Assembly (NCBI RefSeq): GCF_024505055.1
Contig: NZ_JANIBL010000043.1
Span: forward strand, 1 to 42,617
DNA from: Methylomonas rosea
GTDB taxonomy: Bacteria; Pseudomonadota; Gammaproteobacteria; Methylococcales; Methylomonadaceae
Length of the DNA: 42,617 bases
Direction: 5' to 3'
Shown: one piece after another, positions 1 to 8,374 of the stretch
Numbering within the stretch: position 1 is the stretch's first letter
Layout of the letters: every line of letters begins with the position of its first letter
Notes under the pieces: model-generated
The model's input: only the letters and a program-made list of their open reading frames with translations
Databases searched by the model: none
What the model was told of the DNA's origin: nothing
Position numbers and translations under genes: made by a program

Positions 1-580
1 CCTCGACAGCCAGCGCCGTGACCACGCCATCGCGGTCGGCATGCAGCTCTGTATAGTTCAGCTGGTTGCCGGCCTCAGCCCATTGCGCTTCCAGCGCGGC
101 TGCCCGCTCCCGCGCCGTGGTATACGAGGTTTCGTGGCGTTGGAATTCCGGTGGGCTGATGACTTGCTGGGCCAGCAGCTCGCGGTATCTCTCCAAGTCG
201 TCGCGCAAGAAATTACTGTCGGCCTGGGCGGAAGCCAGCTGGGCCTTAATGGCCTGTACGGCGAGGCGATAATCGTTGCCGTCCAGTGTCGCCAGCAATT
301 GGCCTTTACGCACCGGATCGCCAACGTCTACTTTGCGCTCCAGCAGCTTACCGGCTACCCGGAAGGATAAGGGCGTTTCGATTCTTGCCCTGATTTCTCC
401 GGCAAAATTTCTAGCGTCAACTGCGGTATGGTCCTGGATTCGAAACACTTTCACCGGCCGCGAAACCGCTGGCGTTGGTTTGTTCTGATCGCTGCATCCG
501 ACGCTTACCATCAGCGGCAGCAAAGCGATCAGCAGCCGGCTGCTGGTGGCTGGTAGCAATGGAATTTTTGGTTTCGGCAT
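1..580 (-). CDS. RND efflux membrane-fusion (periplasmic adaptor) protein, C-terminus cut by window edge
   Basis: About 193 residues are visible from an ATG at 580, preceded by a good ribosome site (GAGGAAA); the frame runs open off the left edge. The N-terminus has a hydrophobic segment ending in V-S-V-G-C (near residue 30), a slightly atypical lipobox, so it is probably an exported lipoprotein. It is followed by a biotinyl-lipoyl-like stretch (V-D-V-G-D-P-V-R-K-G-Q-L-L-A, about residues 77-90) and an alanine/glutamine/glutamate-rich helical hairpin (about 100-170), the standard HlyD/AcrA adaptor order. Members of this family bridge an inner-membrane RND pump and an outer-membrane channel. 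The pump gene would lie beyond the left edge. The substrate cannot be told. Confidence 0.85.
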   Translation of the reverse strand, partial: MPKPKIPLLPATSSRLLIALLPLMVSVGCSDQNKPTPAVSRPVKVFRIQDHTAVDARNFAGEIRARIETPLSFRVAGKLLERKVDVGDPVRKGQLLATLDGNDYRLAVQAIKAQLASAQADSNFLRDDLERYRELLAQQVISPPEFQRHETSYTTARERAAALEAQWAEAGNQLNYTELHADRDGVVTALAVE

Positions 581-642
581 GTTGCTTTCCTCTTTCGGTA
601 TGCTTCGAAAATGAATCATGTCGTTCTCTTCCGTTCAGCAAC

Positions 643-1455
643 TCAGGCCGGCAAGTTATTAAATTTCCGCAAACTCTTGTCTACCATGGCTTCCGGGAGG
701 AAACGGCGCAGGAAACGCACCTGGCTTGCTTGTTTTCCGGCGGTATATCGCCTTCTGGGAGCTGCGGCAGTTGCGGCTTTCAATACCGTATCAGCGACCA
801 CTTCCGGGGCGTCGCCGGCATTCACTCCATTCCGCATGAACGCTGCCATGCCTGCACGTACCGAGTCATAGACGGCAAGCGGCTGATCAGGTCTCGTTAG
901 ACTTTCTTCGAACGAGGTCCGGGTAAATCCGGGTTCGACCAACACAACCCGAATTCCGAATGTGCGCAGTTCGTGGTCGAGGGATTCGGAATAGCCCTCA
1001 ACCGCATGCTTGGTCGCAGCATACAGCGCGTTGTAAGGCGATGGGATCAAACCAAGGACTGAGCTGATATTGACTATCCGTCCTTGCTTTTGACTGCGCA
1101 TGGTCGGTAACACAGCCTTAGTCACGCGGGTGATGCCGAACACGTTCACGTCGAACAAGGCTTGGGCCTGGGCGGTGGACGACTCTTCCGCAGCGCCGAG
1201 CAAGCCAATGCCGGCATTGTTGACCAACAGATCGATGCGGCCGGCCTGTTTCAAGACTTCGGCTACCGTGTTCTTTACCGACGCTTCGTCGGTCACGTCG
1301 CAGGTCAGCATCGTGATGCCTGCTATGCTGGCAGACGCCTTGCGACTTGTGCCGAATACGCGGTAACCCGCTTGTTGCAGGGCCTTGGCCGTTACTAGCC
1401 CAATGCCTGAGGATGCGCCGGTGATCAGGGCTACAGAATTGTCTTTATTGCTCAT
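643..1455 (-). CDS. Short-chain dehydrogenase/reductase (SDR family)
   Basis: A 270-residue classical SDR. The NAD(P)-binding motif T-G-A-S-S-G-I-G is at residues 12-19, N-N-A-G at 79-82, the active-site serine at about 131-132 and Y-A-A-T-K (catalytic Tyr145, Lys149) at 145-149. The family reduces or oxidises carbonyl/alcohol groups; the substrate is not predictable here. The ATG at 1455 has an AAGGAG ribosome site eight bases upstream. It is divergent from an HxlR-type regulator, and the minus-strand -35-like TTGATA elements fall inside the two operator-like repeats at 1498-1541, so this gene is probably the main target of that regulator. HxlR-type regulators often respond to electrophiles or redox stress, which would fit an SDR acting on reactive carbonyls, but that is inference. 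Confidence 0.93.
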   Translation of the reverse strand: MSNKDNSVALITGASSGIGLVTAKALQQAGYRVFGTSRKASASIAGITMLTCDVTDEASVKNTVAEVLKQAGRIDLLVNNAGIGLLGAAEESSTAQAQALFDVNVFGITRVTKAVLPTMRSQKQGRIVNISSVLGLIPSPYNALYAATKHAVEGYSESLDHELRTFGIRVVLVEPGFTRTSFEESLTRPDQPLAVYDSVRAGMAAFMRNGVNAGDAPEVVADTVLKAATAAAPRRRYTAGKQASQVRFLRRFLPEAMVDKSLRKFNNLPA

Positions 1456-1495
1456 ATCAAATCTCCTTGTTGAGGTGGATAGTCTGGCGACTAAG

Positions 1496-1541
1496 TGTTA
1501 CTATCAATTTGAAACCAATGTTACTATCAAAATGAAAGTAA
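1496..1541. promoter_or_regulatory. Two operator-like palindromic repeats between divergent SDR and HxlR genes
   Basis: Two 19-base direct copies (1496-1514 and 1519-1537; 17 of 19 identical) are spaced 23 bases centre to centre, about two helical turns. The right copy is an imperfect palindrome, TTACTATCA-AAA-TGAAAGTAA (1521-1541, 8 of 9 arm positions symmetric); the left copy (1498-1518) is weaker. The arrangement is that expected for a dimeric winged-helix repressor or activator binding tandem sites, and the adjacent HxlR-type gene is the obvious candidate. Each copy carries TTGATA on the minus strand, a possible -35 element for the dehydrogenase gene. Confidence 0.7.
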
Positions 1542-1558
1542 GTCACTACTAAAAAAGT

Positions 1559-2002
1559 ATGAACGATAAAAATATTTGCGCCGACCCCTGTCCGATTGCC
1601 CGCTGCCTAGCTTTTCTCGGAGACACCTGGAGTTTATTGCTTCTGCGGGACGCCCATATTGGCCTGACCCGTTTCGACCAATTTCGGAAAAGTCTTGGCA
1701 TCGCGCCGACGATTCTGACCCGGCGCTTGGCGACGTTAACGGAGGAAGGATTATTGGAAAAACGGCTCTATTCGGAGCGTCCGCCACGTGAAGAGTATGT
1801 GTTGACGGCCGCCGGCCGCGACTTTCTGCCGGTACTCATGATGATTGGCGCCTGGGGGAGCCAGTATCGCGGCGACGGTCGGTTGGTGCGCGTCCAGGAT
1901 GTTGAAACGGGAGAGTATATTAAACCGATCGCCATCGACGAGGTGACCGGGGCAAGAATCGGGACTCGCCCGCTACGCTTTGTGATGCCGGGCAGCGATT
2001 GA
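1559..2002 (+). CDS. HxlR-family winged-helix transcriptional regulator
   Basis: 147 residues. The N-terminal half matches the HxlR family: a Cys-containing leader (C-P-I-A-R), the G-D-T-W-S-L-L-L-L-R-D segment of helix 1, F-x-x-F-x-x-S-L-G-I-A-P-T-I-L-T-R-R-L recognition helix (about residues 40-60), then L-x-x-E-G-L-L-E-K-R and the wing P-P-R-E-E-Y-V-L-T-A-A-G. The C-terminal about 50 residues form an extra tail beyond the minimal domain, found in longer family members. Two cysteines near the N-terminus (C7, C11) and one at C16 could be redox sensing, as in some family members, but this is not shown. The ATG at 1559 lacks a clear ribosome site. It probably controls the divergent dehydrogenase through the repeats at 1498-1541. 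Confidence 0.9.
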   Translation: MNDKNICADPCPIARCLAFLGDTWSLLLLRDAHIGLTRFDQFRKSLGIAPTILTRRLATLTEEGLLEKRLYSERPPREEYVLTAAGRDFLPVLMMIGAWGSQYRGDGRLVRVQDVETGEYIKPIAIDEVTGARIGTRPLRFVMPGSD

Positions 2003-2490
2003 AGCACTATAGCTCCATACACGGCTAATGAAGACTTGTGCGTTGGTGGAATTATTGGAGAGTTCCAGAAAAAAAGCTCTCATGCACCAAGATGATCGCT
2101 TGCTTTGGTAATGCGGCCTGGATTCGCGAATCTCCAGAAGTTGTTGATAAGCAGATGATGGATTTAAACAGATGAGAGGGAACGAATACCAAAGAACCCC
2201 GACCTTGAAGCTGATAGAGTTTTGTAACTCAAAAAGCGTTTTGAACGCAAAGAAACGTGGTTATTTCAAAGTCCAATTCTCTGGAGCAGTCTAGTTCAAG
2301 TATCTTTAAACCAGAGCAACGGCCTCAAAGGAAATGCACAGGATTAATAAGCTACGTTAATCCCTGTTTCACTGACAAATCCGTAAAAAACCGCGCCTAG
2401 AAAACGTGTGGTCAAGTGCCTACTTCTGATGTTAACGAAGTCCAGGCGGGTGGATTTATATTATCGTCCACGCATACAGTCCAGCGGCAT
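2003..2490. other. 488-base non-coding stretch with two hairpins
   Basis: No convincing gene in either strand; codon pattern and translated frames look random and the stretch is more AT-rich than its neighbours. It holds an inverted repeat with arms GGATTAA/TTAATCC (2341-2347 and 2357-2363, extendable by ACA/TGT across one bulged base) and a short hairpin GCGTT-TTG-AACGC (2236-2248). On the minus strand the latter is followed by five T, so it may be a weak terminator for the pmbA transcript coming from the right. The rest may be decayed sequence; nothing in it was recognised. Confidence 0.5.
2231..2248 (-). terminator. Possible weak terminator downstream of pmbA
   Basis: On the minus strand a 5-bp stem (GCGTT/AACGC, 3-base loop) is followed directly by TTTTT. 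The stem is short and lies about 240 bases beyond the pmbA stop, so the call is tentative. Confidence 0.25.
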
Positions 2491-3822
2491 TTACTCACCG
2501 GCAATCGCCATCTGCTCCAGCAAAATAGAACCGACTCTAATATTGCCGCGTAAATCCACATCGTTACCGATGGCCACAATATTGCGCAGCATGGACTTCA
2601 AATTGCCGGCGATGGTAATTTCTTGCACTGGATACTGGACCACGCCGTTTTCCACCCAAAACCCGGAAGCGCCGCGCGAATAATCTCCGGTCACGCGATT
2701 AACGCCCTGCCCCATCAATTCGGTCACCAGCAAACCGGTGTCCAGCAATTTCAGCATGCCGGCAAAATCGTTACTGCCGGGTTCAACGGTCAGATTGTGC
2801 ACACCGCCTGCATTACCGGTAGTTTGCATGCCCAATTTGCGGGCGGAATAGGTGCTGAGTATGTAACTGCGCAAAATGCCGTCACTGACAATATCCCTGG
2901 CTCTGGTCGCCACACCTTCGGAGTCGTAACTGGCGCTGCCCAGCGCGCCGCGCAGAAACGGCTGCTCATGAATCCGCACAAAATCCGGCAAAATCTGCGT
3001 ATCCAGCGTATCCAGTAAAAACGAGGATTTGCGATATAAACTGCCGCCGCTAATCGCACCGATCAACGCCCCGATCAAACCGGACGCCATTTCCGACGCG
3101 AACAATACCGGACATTGCCGAGTACTTAGACTTCTGGCGTTCAGACGAGCGAGCGTCCGTTGCGCGGTTTTTTCGCCGACTTGTCTAGCTGATTCCAGGC
3201 CGGCAGCATTACGGGCCACGCTGTACCAATAATCGCGCTGCATCGCATCGCCGCTGCCGGCCAGCACCGAACAGCTCAGGGAATGCCGACTGGACTGGTA
3301 ACCTTGCAAAAAACCGAGCGAATTACCGAATACCCGCGTGCCTTGATGCGTATTCACCGAAGCGCCTTCGGAATTGCTAATCGCCTTGTCGTAGCCGCGC
3401 GCGATGTTTTCGCATTCGATGGCGATGCTTATGGCTTGTTCGGCGTCAATATCCCAGGGATGGTTCAAGTCCAGATCCGGAAACTCGGTTGCTAATAACT
3501 CGGCATCGGGCAATCCGGAATACGCATCGTCGCTGGCATAGCGGGCGATACTACAGGCTGCCTTAACAGTTTCCTTCAATGAGTCAGCGGAAATATCGTT
3601 GGTACTTGCAGAGCCCTTTTTCTGGCCGAAATAGACGGTAACCCCTATGCCTTGATCGCAGTGATATTCGACGGTTTCCACTTCACCCAGGCGCGCCGAC
3701 ACGGACAACCCGTTATCAACGCTGAACGCCGCTTCGGCGCCGCTGGCGCCTTGTTGTTTGGCTTCGTCCAATAATTGCTGAACGACATTTTTTAAGCGAT
3801 TAATTTCTTCCTGATTTTGCAC
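2491..3822 (-). CDS. pmbA: PmbA/TldE, E subunit of the TldD-TldE metalloprotease
   Basis: 443 residues, the usual family length. In known systems TldE/PmbA has the TldD fold but lacks the zinc-binding HExxxH motif; consistent with this, none is present here. It forms a heterocomplex with TldD that digests unfolded peptides and, in Escherichia coli, trims the leader of microcin B17 and degrades the antitoxin CcdA. Recognisable conserved stretches include G-Q-K-K-G-S-A-S-T near residue 86 and the C-terminal D-Y-S-R-G-A-S-G-F-W-V-E-N-G with I-A-G-N-L. The start read here is GTG at 3822. It is 57 bases downstream of tldD in the same direction, so the two subunits are probably made from one message. 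Confidence 0.95.
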   Translation of the reverse strand: MQNQEEINRLKNVVQQLLDEAKQQGASGAEAAFSVDNGLSVSARLGEVETVEYHCDQGIGVTVYFGQKKGSASTNDISADSLKETVKAACSIARYASDDAYSGLPDAELLATEFPDLDLNHPWDIDAEQAISIAIECENIARGYDKAISNSEGASVNTHQGTRVFGNSLGFLQGYQSSRHSLSCSVLAGSGDAMQRDYWYSVARNAAGLESARQVGEKTAQRTLARLNARSLSTRQCPVLFASEMASGLIGALIGAISGGSLYRKSSFLLDTLDTQILPDFVRIHEQPFLRGALGSASYDSEGVATRARDIVSDGILRSYILSTYSARKLGMQTTGNAGGVHNLTVEPGSNDFAGMLKLLDTGLLVTELMGQGVNRVTGDYSRGASGFWVENGVVQYPVQEITIAGNLKSMLRNIVAIGNDVDLRGNIRVGSILLEQMAIAGE

Positions 3823-3879
3823 GGTAAGTCTCTTAGAATTCGATTACATGTGTGGGCCGAAGCATGTTGGCCCGAGGCA

Positions 3880-5319
3880 TTAAACGCTGGTGCCGCCGAC
3901 GGTCAAGCCGTCTATTTTCAAGGTGGGCTGACCGACGCCGACCGGTACGCTTTGTCCGTCCTTGCCGCAGGTGCCGACGCCGCTATCCAGAGCCATGTCG
4001 TTTCCGACCATCGAGACTTTCGTCAACACGTCCGGACCGTTACCGATCAGGGTCGCGCCTTTAACGGGGCGGGTGATTTGGCCGTTTTCGATGAGGTAGG
4101 CTTCGCTGGTGGAAAACACGAATTTGCCGGAGGTAATATCGACCTGCCCACCGCCGAAATTCCTGGCGTACAAACCTTTTTTGACCGAGCGGATAATCTC
4201 GTCCGGGTCGCTGCTGCCGGGCAACATATAGGTGTTGGTCATACGCGGCATTGGCAAATGCGCATACGATTCGCGGCGCCCGTTGCCGGTAGGCTTTACG
4301 CCCATCAGACGCGCGTTGAGCTTGTCTTGCATATAGCCTTTCAAAATACCTTTTTCGATCAACACGGTATTTTCGGTGGGCGTGCCTTCGTCGTCGATAT
4401 TCAAGGAACCGCGCCGCCCAACCAAAGTGCCATCGTCCACCACAGTGCATAAGTCCGACGCCACCCGTTCGCCGACTCGGCCGCTAAACGCCGATGTACC
4501 CTTGCGGTTGAAATCGCCTTCCAAACCGTGCCCGATGGCTTCGTGCAACAAAATCCCCGGCCAACCCGGCCCCAATACCACGGTCATATTGCCGGCCGGC
4601 GCTTCCTGAGCTTGTAAATTGACCTGGGCCAAACGCACCGCTTCGCGGCCATATTCAAAAGCCCGGTCGTTTTCCAGAAAGAAACTGTAATCGCTGCGAC
4701 CGCCGCCGCCCATGCTCCCCTGCTCACGACGACCGTTTTCGACCATGATTACCGTGACGTTCATCCGCACCAAGGGCCGCACATCCGCAGCCAGAGAACC
4801 GTCCTGATTGGCAATCAAAACGCTATCGTAAGCTGCAATCAGGCTGACCATCACTTCCTCGATGCGGCTGTCCAACTTGCGAGTTTCGCTATCGACGCGT
4901 TTCAACAAATCGATCTTTGCTTGATCCTCCAATGACTTTAGGGGATTGAGCGGCTGGTACAACTGCGGCCAGCTCTTGGCGACTTCGATCTGACGCTGCG
5001 CCTGCTGCCCTTGTCTGACAATAGCTTTTACATTGTTGGCCGCTTCCAGCAAGATCGGCAATTCGATGCGGTCACTGTAAGCAAAGCCGGTTTTGTCGCC
5101 GCTGACGACGCGCACACCGGCACCGTGCTCGATCGAGTGACTGCCTTCCTTGATTATGCCGCCTTCCATGGACCAGGATTCGAAATGACTGGACTGAAAG
5201 TAAATATCCGCAGCATCGACCGGCACGCTGAGCAGCGCGGCCATCACTCGATCTATATCCTGGGTTTGCAAGCCGTTGACGGCAAGAATGGATTGGGTAA
5301 CTTGTTCTAGTAATGGCAT
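3880..5319 (-). CDS. tldD: TldD, catalytic subunit of the TldD-TldE metalloprotease
   Basis: 479 residues with the hallmark zinc motif H-E-A-I-G-H at 259-264 inside [13 protein letters not shown], and the conserved C-terminal G-T-C-G-K-D-G-Q (Cys near 451). TldD supplies the active-site metal; PmbA, encoded next, is its partner. The substrates in the family are unfolded or modified peptides threaded into an internal chamber. The pair being adjacent (in E. coli they are apart) makes joint expression likely. No RiPP precursor or modification enzyme is visible next to it, apart from the distant pqq peptide pathway, so a housekeeping role is the simplest reading. Confidence 0.97.
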   Translation of the reverse strand: MPLLEQVTQSILAVNGLQTQDIDRVMAALLSVPVDAADIYFQSSHFESWSMEGGIIKEGSHSIEHGAGVRVVSGDKTGFAYSDRIELPILLEAANNVKAIVRQGQQAQRQIEVAKSWPQLYQPLNPLKSLEDQAKIDLLKRVDSETRKLDSRIEEVMVSLIAAYDSVLIANQDGSLAADVRPLVRMNVTVIMVENGRREQGSMGGGGRSDYSFFLENDRAFEYGREAVRLAQVNLQAQEAPAGNMTVVLGPGWPGILLHEAIGHGLEGDFNRKGTSAFSGRVGERVASDLCTVVDDGTLVGRRGSLNIDDEGTPTENTVLIEKGILKGYMQDKLNARLMGVKPTGNGRRESYAHLPMPRMTNTYMLPGSSDPDEIIRSVKKGLYARNFGGGQVDITSGKFVFSTSEAYLIENGQITRPVKGATLIGNGPDVLTKVSMVGNDMALDSGVGTCGKDGQSVPVGVGQPTLKIDGLTVGGTSV

Positions 5320-5362
5320 AAGAAAATTAAAAATAAAACGGTTTCGTCAAGGATGCGCACAA

Positions 5363-5827
5363 TCACATCACGAAAAATGAGGCGATATAAGCAACAACCA
5401 CGGCAGTCACGGCAATAGCCACCTTGTCCCTTATCGTCAGCGACAGCCAATACAACTCTAATTCGGTTTTCCGCCGCACCCAGGTATTCAGCAGCATTTG
5501 TTTAAAAGATGCCCAAAGCCGGGGTACTAATTTCGAGAGTCGATAAAAACCAAACCAGGCGATGGTGACCAATATATAAAACGTCACCACCTGGCTACCG
5601 TGGCGGTCTGATTCGAATAAATACTCGATAATTTCACCAACATCCAACAGGTGAAACAGTAATTCGACGGCTTCTTCAATGCCTAACTCGACGTACTCGA
5701 AGACTACATGAAAGCCTTCGAACACCAGATGCATCAATTCACCCAGTAACTCCAGCGTCACATCGTACATGACGATAGCGAGTACCACAAAACCGACGAT
5801 GATCAAGTCGAGATTCTTTCTAATCAT
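5363..5827 (-). CDS. Unrecognised membrane protein with an acidic amphipathic helical region
   Basis: 154 residues from the ATG at 5827, two bases after the rlmJ stop and preceded by an AAGGAA ribosome site; a longer frame reaching 5887 would overlap rlmJ and is not favoured. Three hydrophobic segments are seen: about 7-23, 80-98 and 136-153. Between the first two lies a stretch (about 24-73) with glutamate recurring every three to four residues among L, V and F (E-L-L-G-E-L, E-Y-V-E-L, E-E-A-V-E-L-L-F, G-E-I-I-E-Y-L-F-E), suggesting a strongly amphipathic acidic helix lying on or near the membrane. A basic loop follows (W-V-R-R-K-T-E). I do not recognise the family. It sits between rlmJ and tldD in one operon-like run. 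Confidence 0.8.
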   Translation of the reverse strand: MIRKNLDLIIVGFVVLAIVMYDVTLELLGELMHLVFEGFHVVFEYVELGIEEAVELLFHLLDVGEIIEYLFESDRHGSQVVTFYILVTIAWFGFYRLSKLVPRLWASFKQMLLNTWVRRKTELELYWLSLTIRDKVAIAVTAVVVAYIASFFVM

Positions 5828-5829
5828 GG

Positions 5830-6696
5830 CTAATTCCTTACCGCACTCGCCGCTATCGACTCCGGCACCTGCCATTCGACTTTCCAATACCCCTTACCGT
5901 CCGCCAAGGCTTGATTCAAGCAAGGTAGCAGGGCTTCCGCTTGACTATCCAGCTGCCACGGCGGATTGATGATCAACATGCCGGAGCCGGTCATGCCGCG
6001 TCCCGGCCCGTCATCGGCTATACAATGCTCGATCCGTAACTGGCGAGGAATGCCACTTTGCGCCAATTGCCGCATAAAGTTTTCGGCCGCCGCCCGGTCA
6101 ATGACCGGATACCACAGCGCATATACGCCAGTAGCGAAGTGCTTGTATGCAGTTGTCAGAGCCGCTACGATTTTTTTGTATTCGTCTCGCATTTCATAAC
6201 TGGGGTCGATCAAAATCAAGCCGCGTTTTTGGATAGGCGGCAATTTCTTGCTCAAGGTTTGCAAGCCATCTTCCTTGGTAACACTCACCTGTTTATCGCC
6301 GGCAAATAATTGCTGAAGGGCCTCCACATCGCTACTGTGCAATTCCGACAATAGCAATCGGTCTTGCGCCCGGACCAAGCGCTTTACCAGCTGCGGGGAG
6401 CCGGGGTAGCGCACCAATTGCCGACCGGTATTTTCCGCACGCACCGCGGACAGATAATCTTTCAATTCCGGCGGCACATCCTGACTGTCCCAAAGCTTGG
6501 CTATACCTTGCTGATATTCGCCGGTTTTTTGGGCAAACTCGGATTTAAAAGAATATTTACCGGCGCCGGCATGGGTATCGATATAAACGAAAGGTTTATC
6601 TTTCTGCTTTAGTGCGTTGATCGCCAGCGTCAGCAGACTGTGCTTTAACACATCGGCAAAATTGCCGGCGTGAAACCCGTGGCGATAACTAAGCAT
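5830..6696 (-). CDS. rlmJ: 23S rRNA (adenine-N6)-methyltransferase RlmJ
   Basis: 288 residues, collinear with E. coli RlmJ (YhiR), which methylates A2030 of 23S rRNA using S-adenosylmethionine. The characteristic N-terminus L-S-Y-R-H-x-F-H-A-G-N-x-A-D-V-L-K-H is intact, followed by the SAM-binding D-T-H-A-G-A-G-K-Y (about 40-48). The catalytic motif IV, read as D-P-P-Y in E. coli, is D-P-S-Y here (164-167), a single change at the second proline; this variant may be common in other gammaproteobacteria, so it need not mean loss of activity. The C-terminal N-P-P-W and G-M-T-G-S-G-M segments are also conserved. It is followed after two bases by the membrane-protein gene. Confidence 0.95.
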   Translation of the reverse strand: MLSYRHGFHAGNFADVLKHSLLTLAINALKQKDKPFVYIDTHAGAGKYSFKSEFAQKTGEYQQGIAKLWDSQDVPPELKDYLSAVRAENTGRQLVRYPGSPQLVKRLVRAQDRLLLSELHSSDVEALQQLFAGDKQVSVTKEDGLQTLSKKLPPIQKRGLILIDPSYEMRDEYKKIVAALTTAYKHFATGVYALWYPVIDRAAAENFMRQLAQSGIPRQLRIEHCIADDGPGRGMTGSGMLIINPPWQLDSQAEALLPCLNQALADGKGYWKVEWQVPESIAASAVRN

Positions 6697-6734
6697 GCTG
6701 TCTACCCATTTTTATTATTCCAATCCGTTCAATT

Positions 6735-7085
6735 TCAGCTTAATTTGGCTCTGAACATAAAAAACACCGCGCCTAGCAAACATAAACCGGCCCATAGATA
6801 ATCCAGTTTCAGCGGCTCTTTCATGTAGTACACCGAGAAGGGCACAAATACGCTCAGCGCAATCACTTCCTGCATAATTTTCAGCTGGGCGACGCTGCAT
6901 TGCGTGTAACCGATACGATTCGCCGGCACTTGTAACAAATACTCGAACAGGGCGATGCCCCAACTGACGAATGCGGCAAGCAACCAGGGCTTATTATTCA
7001 ATTCCTTTAAGTGTGCGTACCAGGCAAAGGTCATGAAGACATTGCTGCAAATCAATAAGCCGGCGGAGATCAGGATGGCATTCAT
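6735..7085 (-). CDS. DUF486/DMT-like small membrane protein
   Basis: 116 residues from the ATG at 7085, which overlaps the cca stop by four bases (ATGA), so the genes are translationally coupled; the longer upstream frame lies inside cca and is rejected. Four hydrophobic helices are apparent and the protein matches the DUF486 (COG3169) family: N-terminal helix with S-N-V-F-M-T-F-A-W-Y-x-H-L-K, then E-Y-x-L-Q-V-P-A-N-R-I-G, L-K-I-x-Q-E-V-I-x-L and a final helix. The family resembles half-size drug/metabolite transporters but its function is not known. It ends 38 bases before rlmJ. Confidence 0.9.
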   Translation of the reverse strand: MNAILISAGLLICSNVFMTFAWYAHLKELNNKPWLLAAFVSWGIALFEYLLQVPANRIGYTQCSVAQLKIMQEVIALSVFVPFSVYYMKEPLKLDYLWAGLCLLGAVFFMFRAKLS

Positions 7086-8329
7086 GCTGATTCTACTGTT
7101 AGGTGCTGATAGCCTTGCTTGTAATCGTTGATGGCTTGAGCCCGCAACTTCCGGATGGCGAGACCAATCTGTTCGCCTTGCAAGCCTTTCAGCAAAGCCG
7201 CCGAGGTATCGACAGCCGTGGCCGCCATGGCGGCTGAACGAATGTAGTCGGCTTGCGGGTAAGGCCTGTCTTCGAATCCGGTCCGCCCACGCGCGTCGGC
7301 TTCGCAAGCCTGTAAAAATTCATCCAGGCGGCTATCGGGCTTAAACGCGCCGATGGTTTGCAACATATCGGTCAAGGTATCGGCGCGCAACTCCAAAGCC
7401 CTGTGGCAATGGGTGTGGTATTGCATGACCTGAGCGCACAGCGATTTAAAATTATTCGGCACCCGCAATCTTTCGCATAGTTTGGCAAGCACCGGCAAAC
7501 CTTTTTGCTCGTGTCCGTGATGACTGGGCCAATGCTGACTAGGGGTCAACGCCTTGCCTAAATCGTGCAACAAAGCCGCCAAGCGTACCTCCGCCCTATC
7601 GGAAAGCCGCGCGGCCTGCTCCAGCACCATCAAGGAGTGCACACCGGTATCGATTTCCGGATGGTATTTTTCCGGTTGCGGTACGCCGAATAAGGCGTCT
7701 ACCTCTGGAAAAACCACCTGCAAGGCGCCGCAATCCTTCAATACCTGAAAAAACGCCGCCGGCGTCCGCTCCAATAAAGCTTTATGTAATTCCGCCCAAA
7801 CCCGTTCGGCGACTAGAAAGTCTGCTTCGCCAGCGAAGACCATCTCGCGCATCAATTGCAGTGTTTCCTCGGCGACAGTAAAGCCCAAATGCGCATAACG
7901 GGCTGCGAAGCGGGCGACGCGCAAAATCCGCACCGGGTCTTCCACAAATGCCGCAGACACATGCCGCAGAATACGGTTATCCAAATCCCGCCGGCCGTTG
8001 TAGGGATCGATCAATTCGCCGTCGGCATCAATTGCCATCGCGTTGACGGTTAAATCCCGTCGCAACAAGTCTTCTTCCAGGGTAACATCCGGCGCGGCAT
8101 GCACCGCAAATCCCTTGTAACCCGGAGCAGTTTTACGTTCGGTGCGTGCCAAGGCATATTCTTCGTGATCGAGCGGATGCAAGAAAACCGGAAAGTCTTT
8201 GCCAACCGGCCGAAAACCAGCGGCCAGCATGCTGTCCGCGGTCTCACCGACCACTAGCCAGTCGCGCTCCTTAACCGGATAACCCAGCAAACGGTCGCGA
8301 ACTGCGCCGCCGACCAGATACGTTTTCAT
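7082..8329 (-). CDS. cca: CCA-adding tRNA nucleotidyltransferase with HD domain
   Basis: 415 residues, E. coli-type multifunctional CCA enzyme that adds or repairs the 3' CCA end of tRNA. The N-terminus has G-G-A-V-R-D (7-12), L-L-G, then the head-domain metal-ligand positions read E21-R-D23-W, where E. coli Cca has Asp at both 21 and 23; the Glu replacement is conservative but worth noting. The R-R-D-L-T-V-N-A-M-A signature of class II enzymes follows. The C-terminal half carries an HD phosphohydrolase domain (L-L-H-D-L-G-K-A, then H-H-G-H-E), typical of the gammaproteobacterial long form. It is divergent from the TauE/SafE gene with only 45 bases between starts. Confidence 0.96.
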   Translation of the reverse strand: MKTYLVGGAVRDRLLGYPVKERDWLVVGETADSMLAAGFRPVGKDFPVFLHPLDHEEYALARTERKTAPGYKGFAVHAAPDVTLEEDLLRRDLTVNAMAIDADGELIDPYNGRRDLDNRILRHVSAAFVEDPVRILRVARFAARYAHLGFTVAEETLQLMREMVFAGEADFLVAERVWAELHKALLERTPAAFFQVLKDCGALQVVFPEVDALFGVPQPEKYHPEIDTGVHSLMVLEQAARLSDRAEVRLAALLHDLGKALTPSQHWPSHHGHEQKGLPVLAKLCERLRVPNNFKSLCAQVMQYHTHCHRALELRADTLTDMLQTIGAFKPDSRLDEFLQACEADARGRTGFEDRPYPQADYIRSAAMAATAVDTSAALLKGLQGEQIGLAIRKLRAQAINDYKQGYQHLTVESA

Positions 8330-8374
8330 GCCTTACCAACTCGCCTGCTAAATGGATCAAAAGACACAGTATAA

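Noticed and set aside
475..900. Plus-strand open frame of 141 residues
   Set aside because: It spans the start of the fusion-protein gene, the gap and the end of the SDR gene on the opposite strand; no family features.
2408..2683. Plus-strand open frame of 91 residues
   Set aside because: Mostly overlaps the end of pmbA on the opposite strand and has no motif or ribosome site.
3817..4452. Long plus-strand open frame of 211 residues opposite tldD
   Set aside because: It is the mirror of the well-supported tldD/pmbA coding sequence; no ribosome site, no recognisable motif, and composition typical of a reverse-complement shadow.
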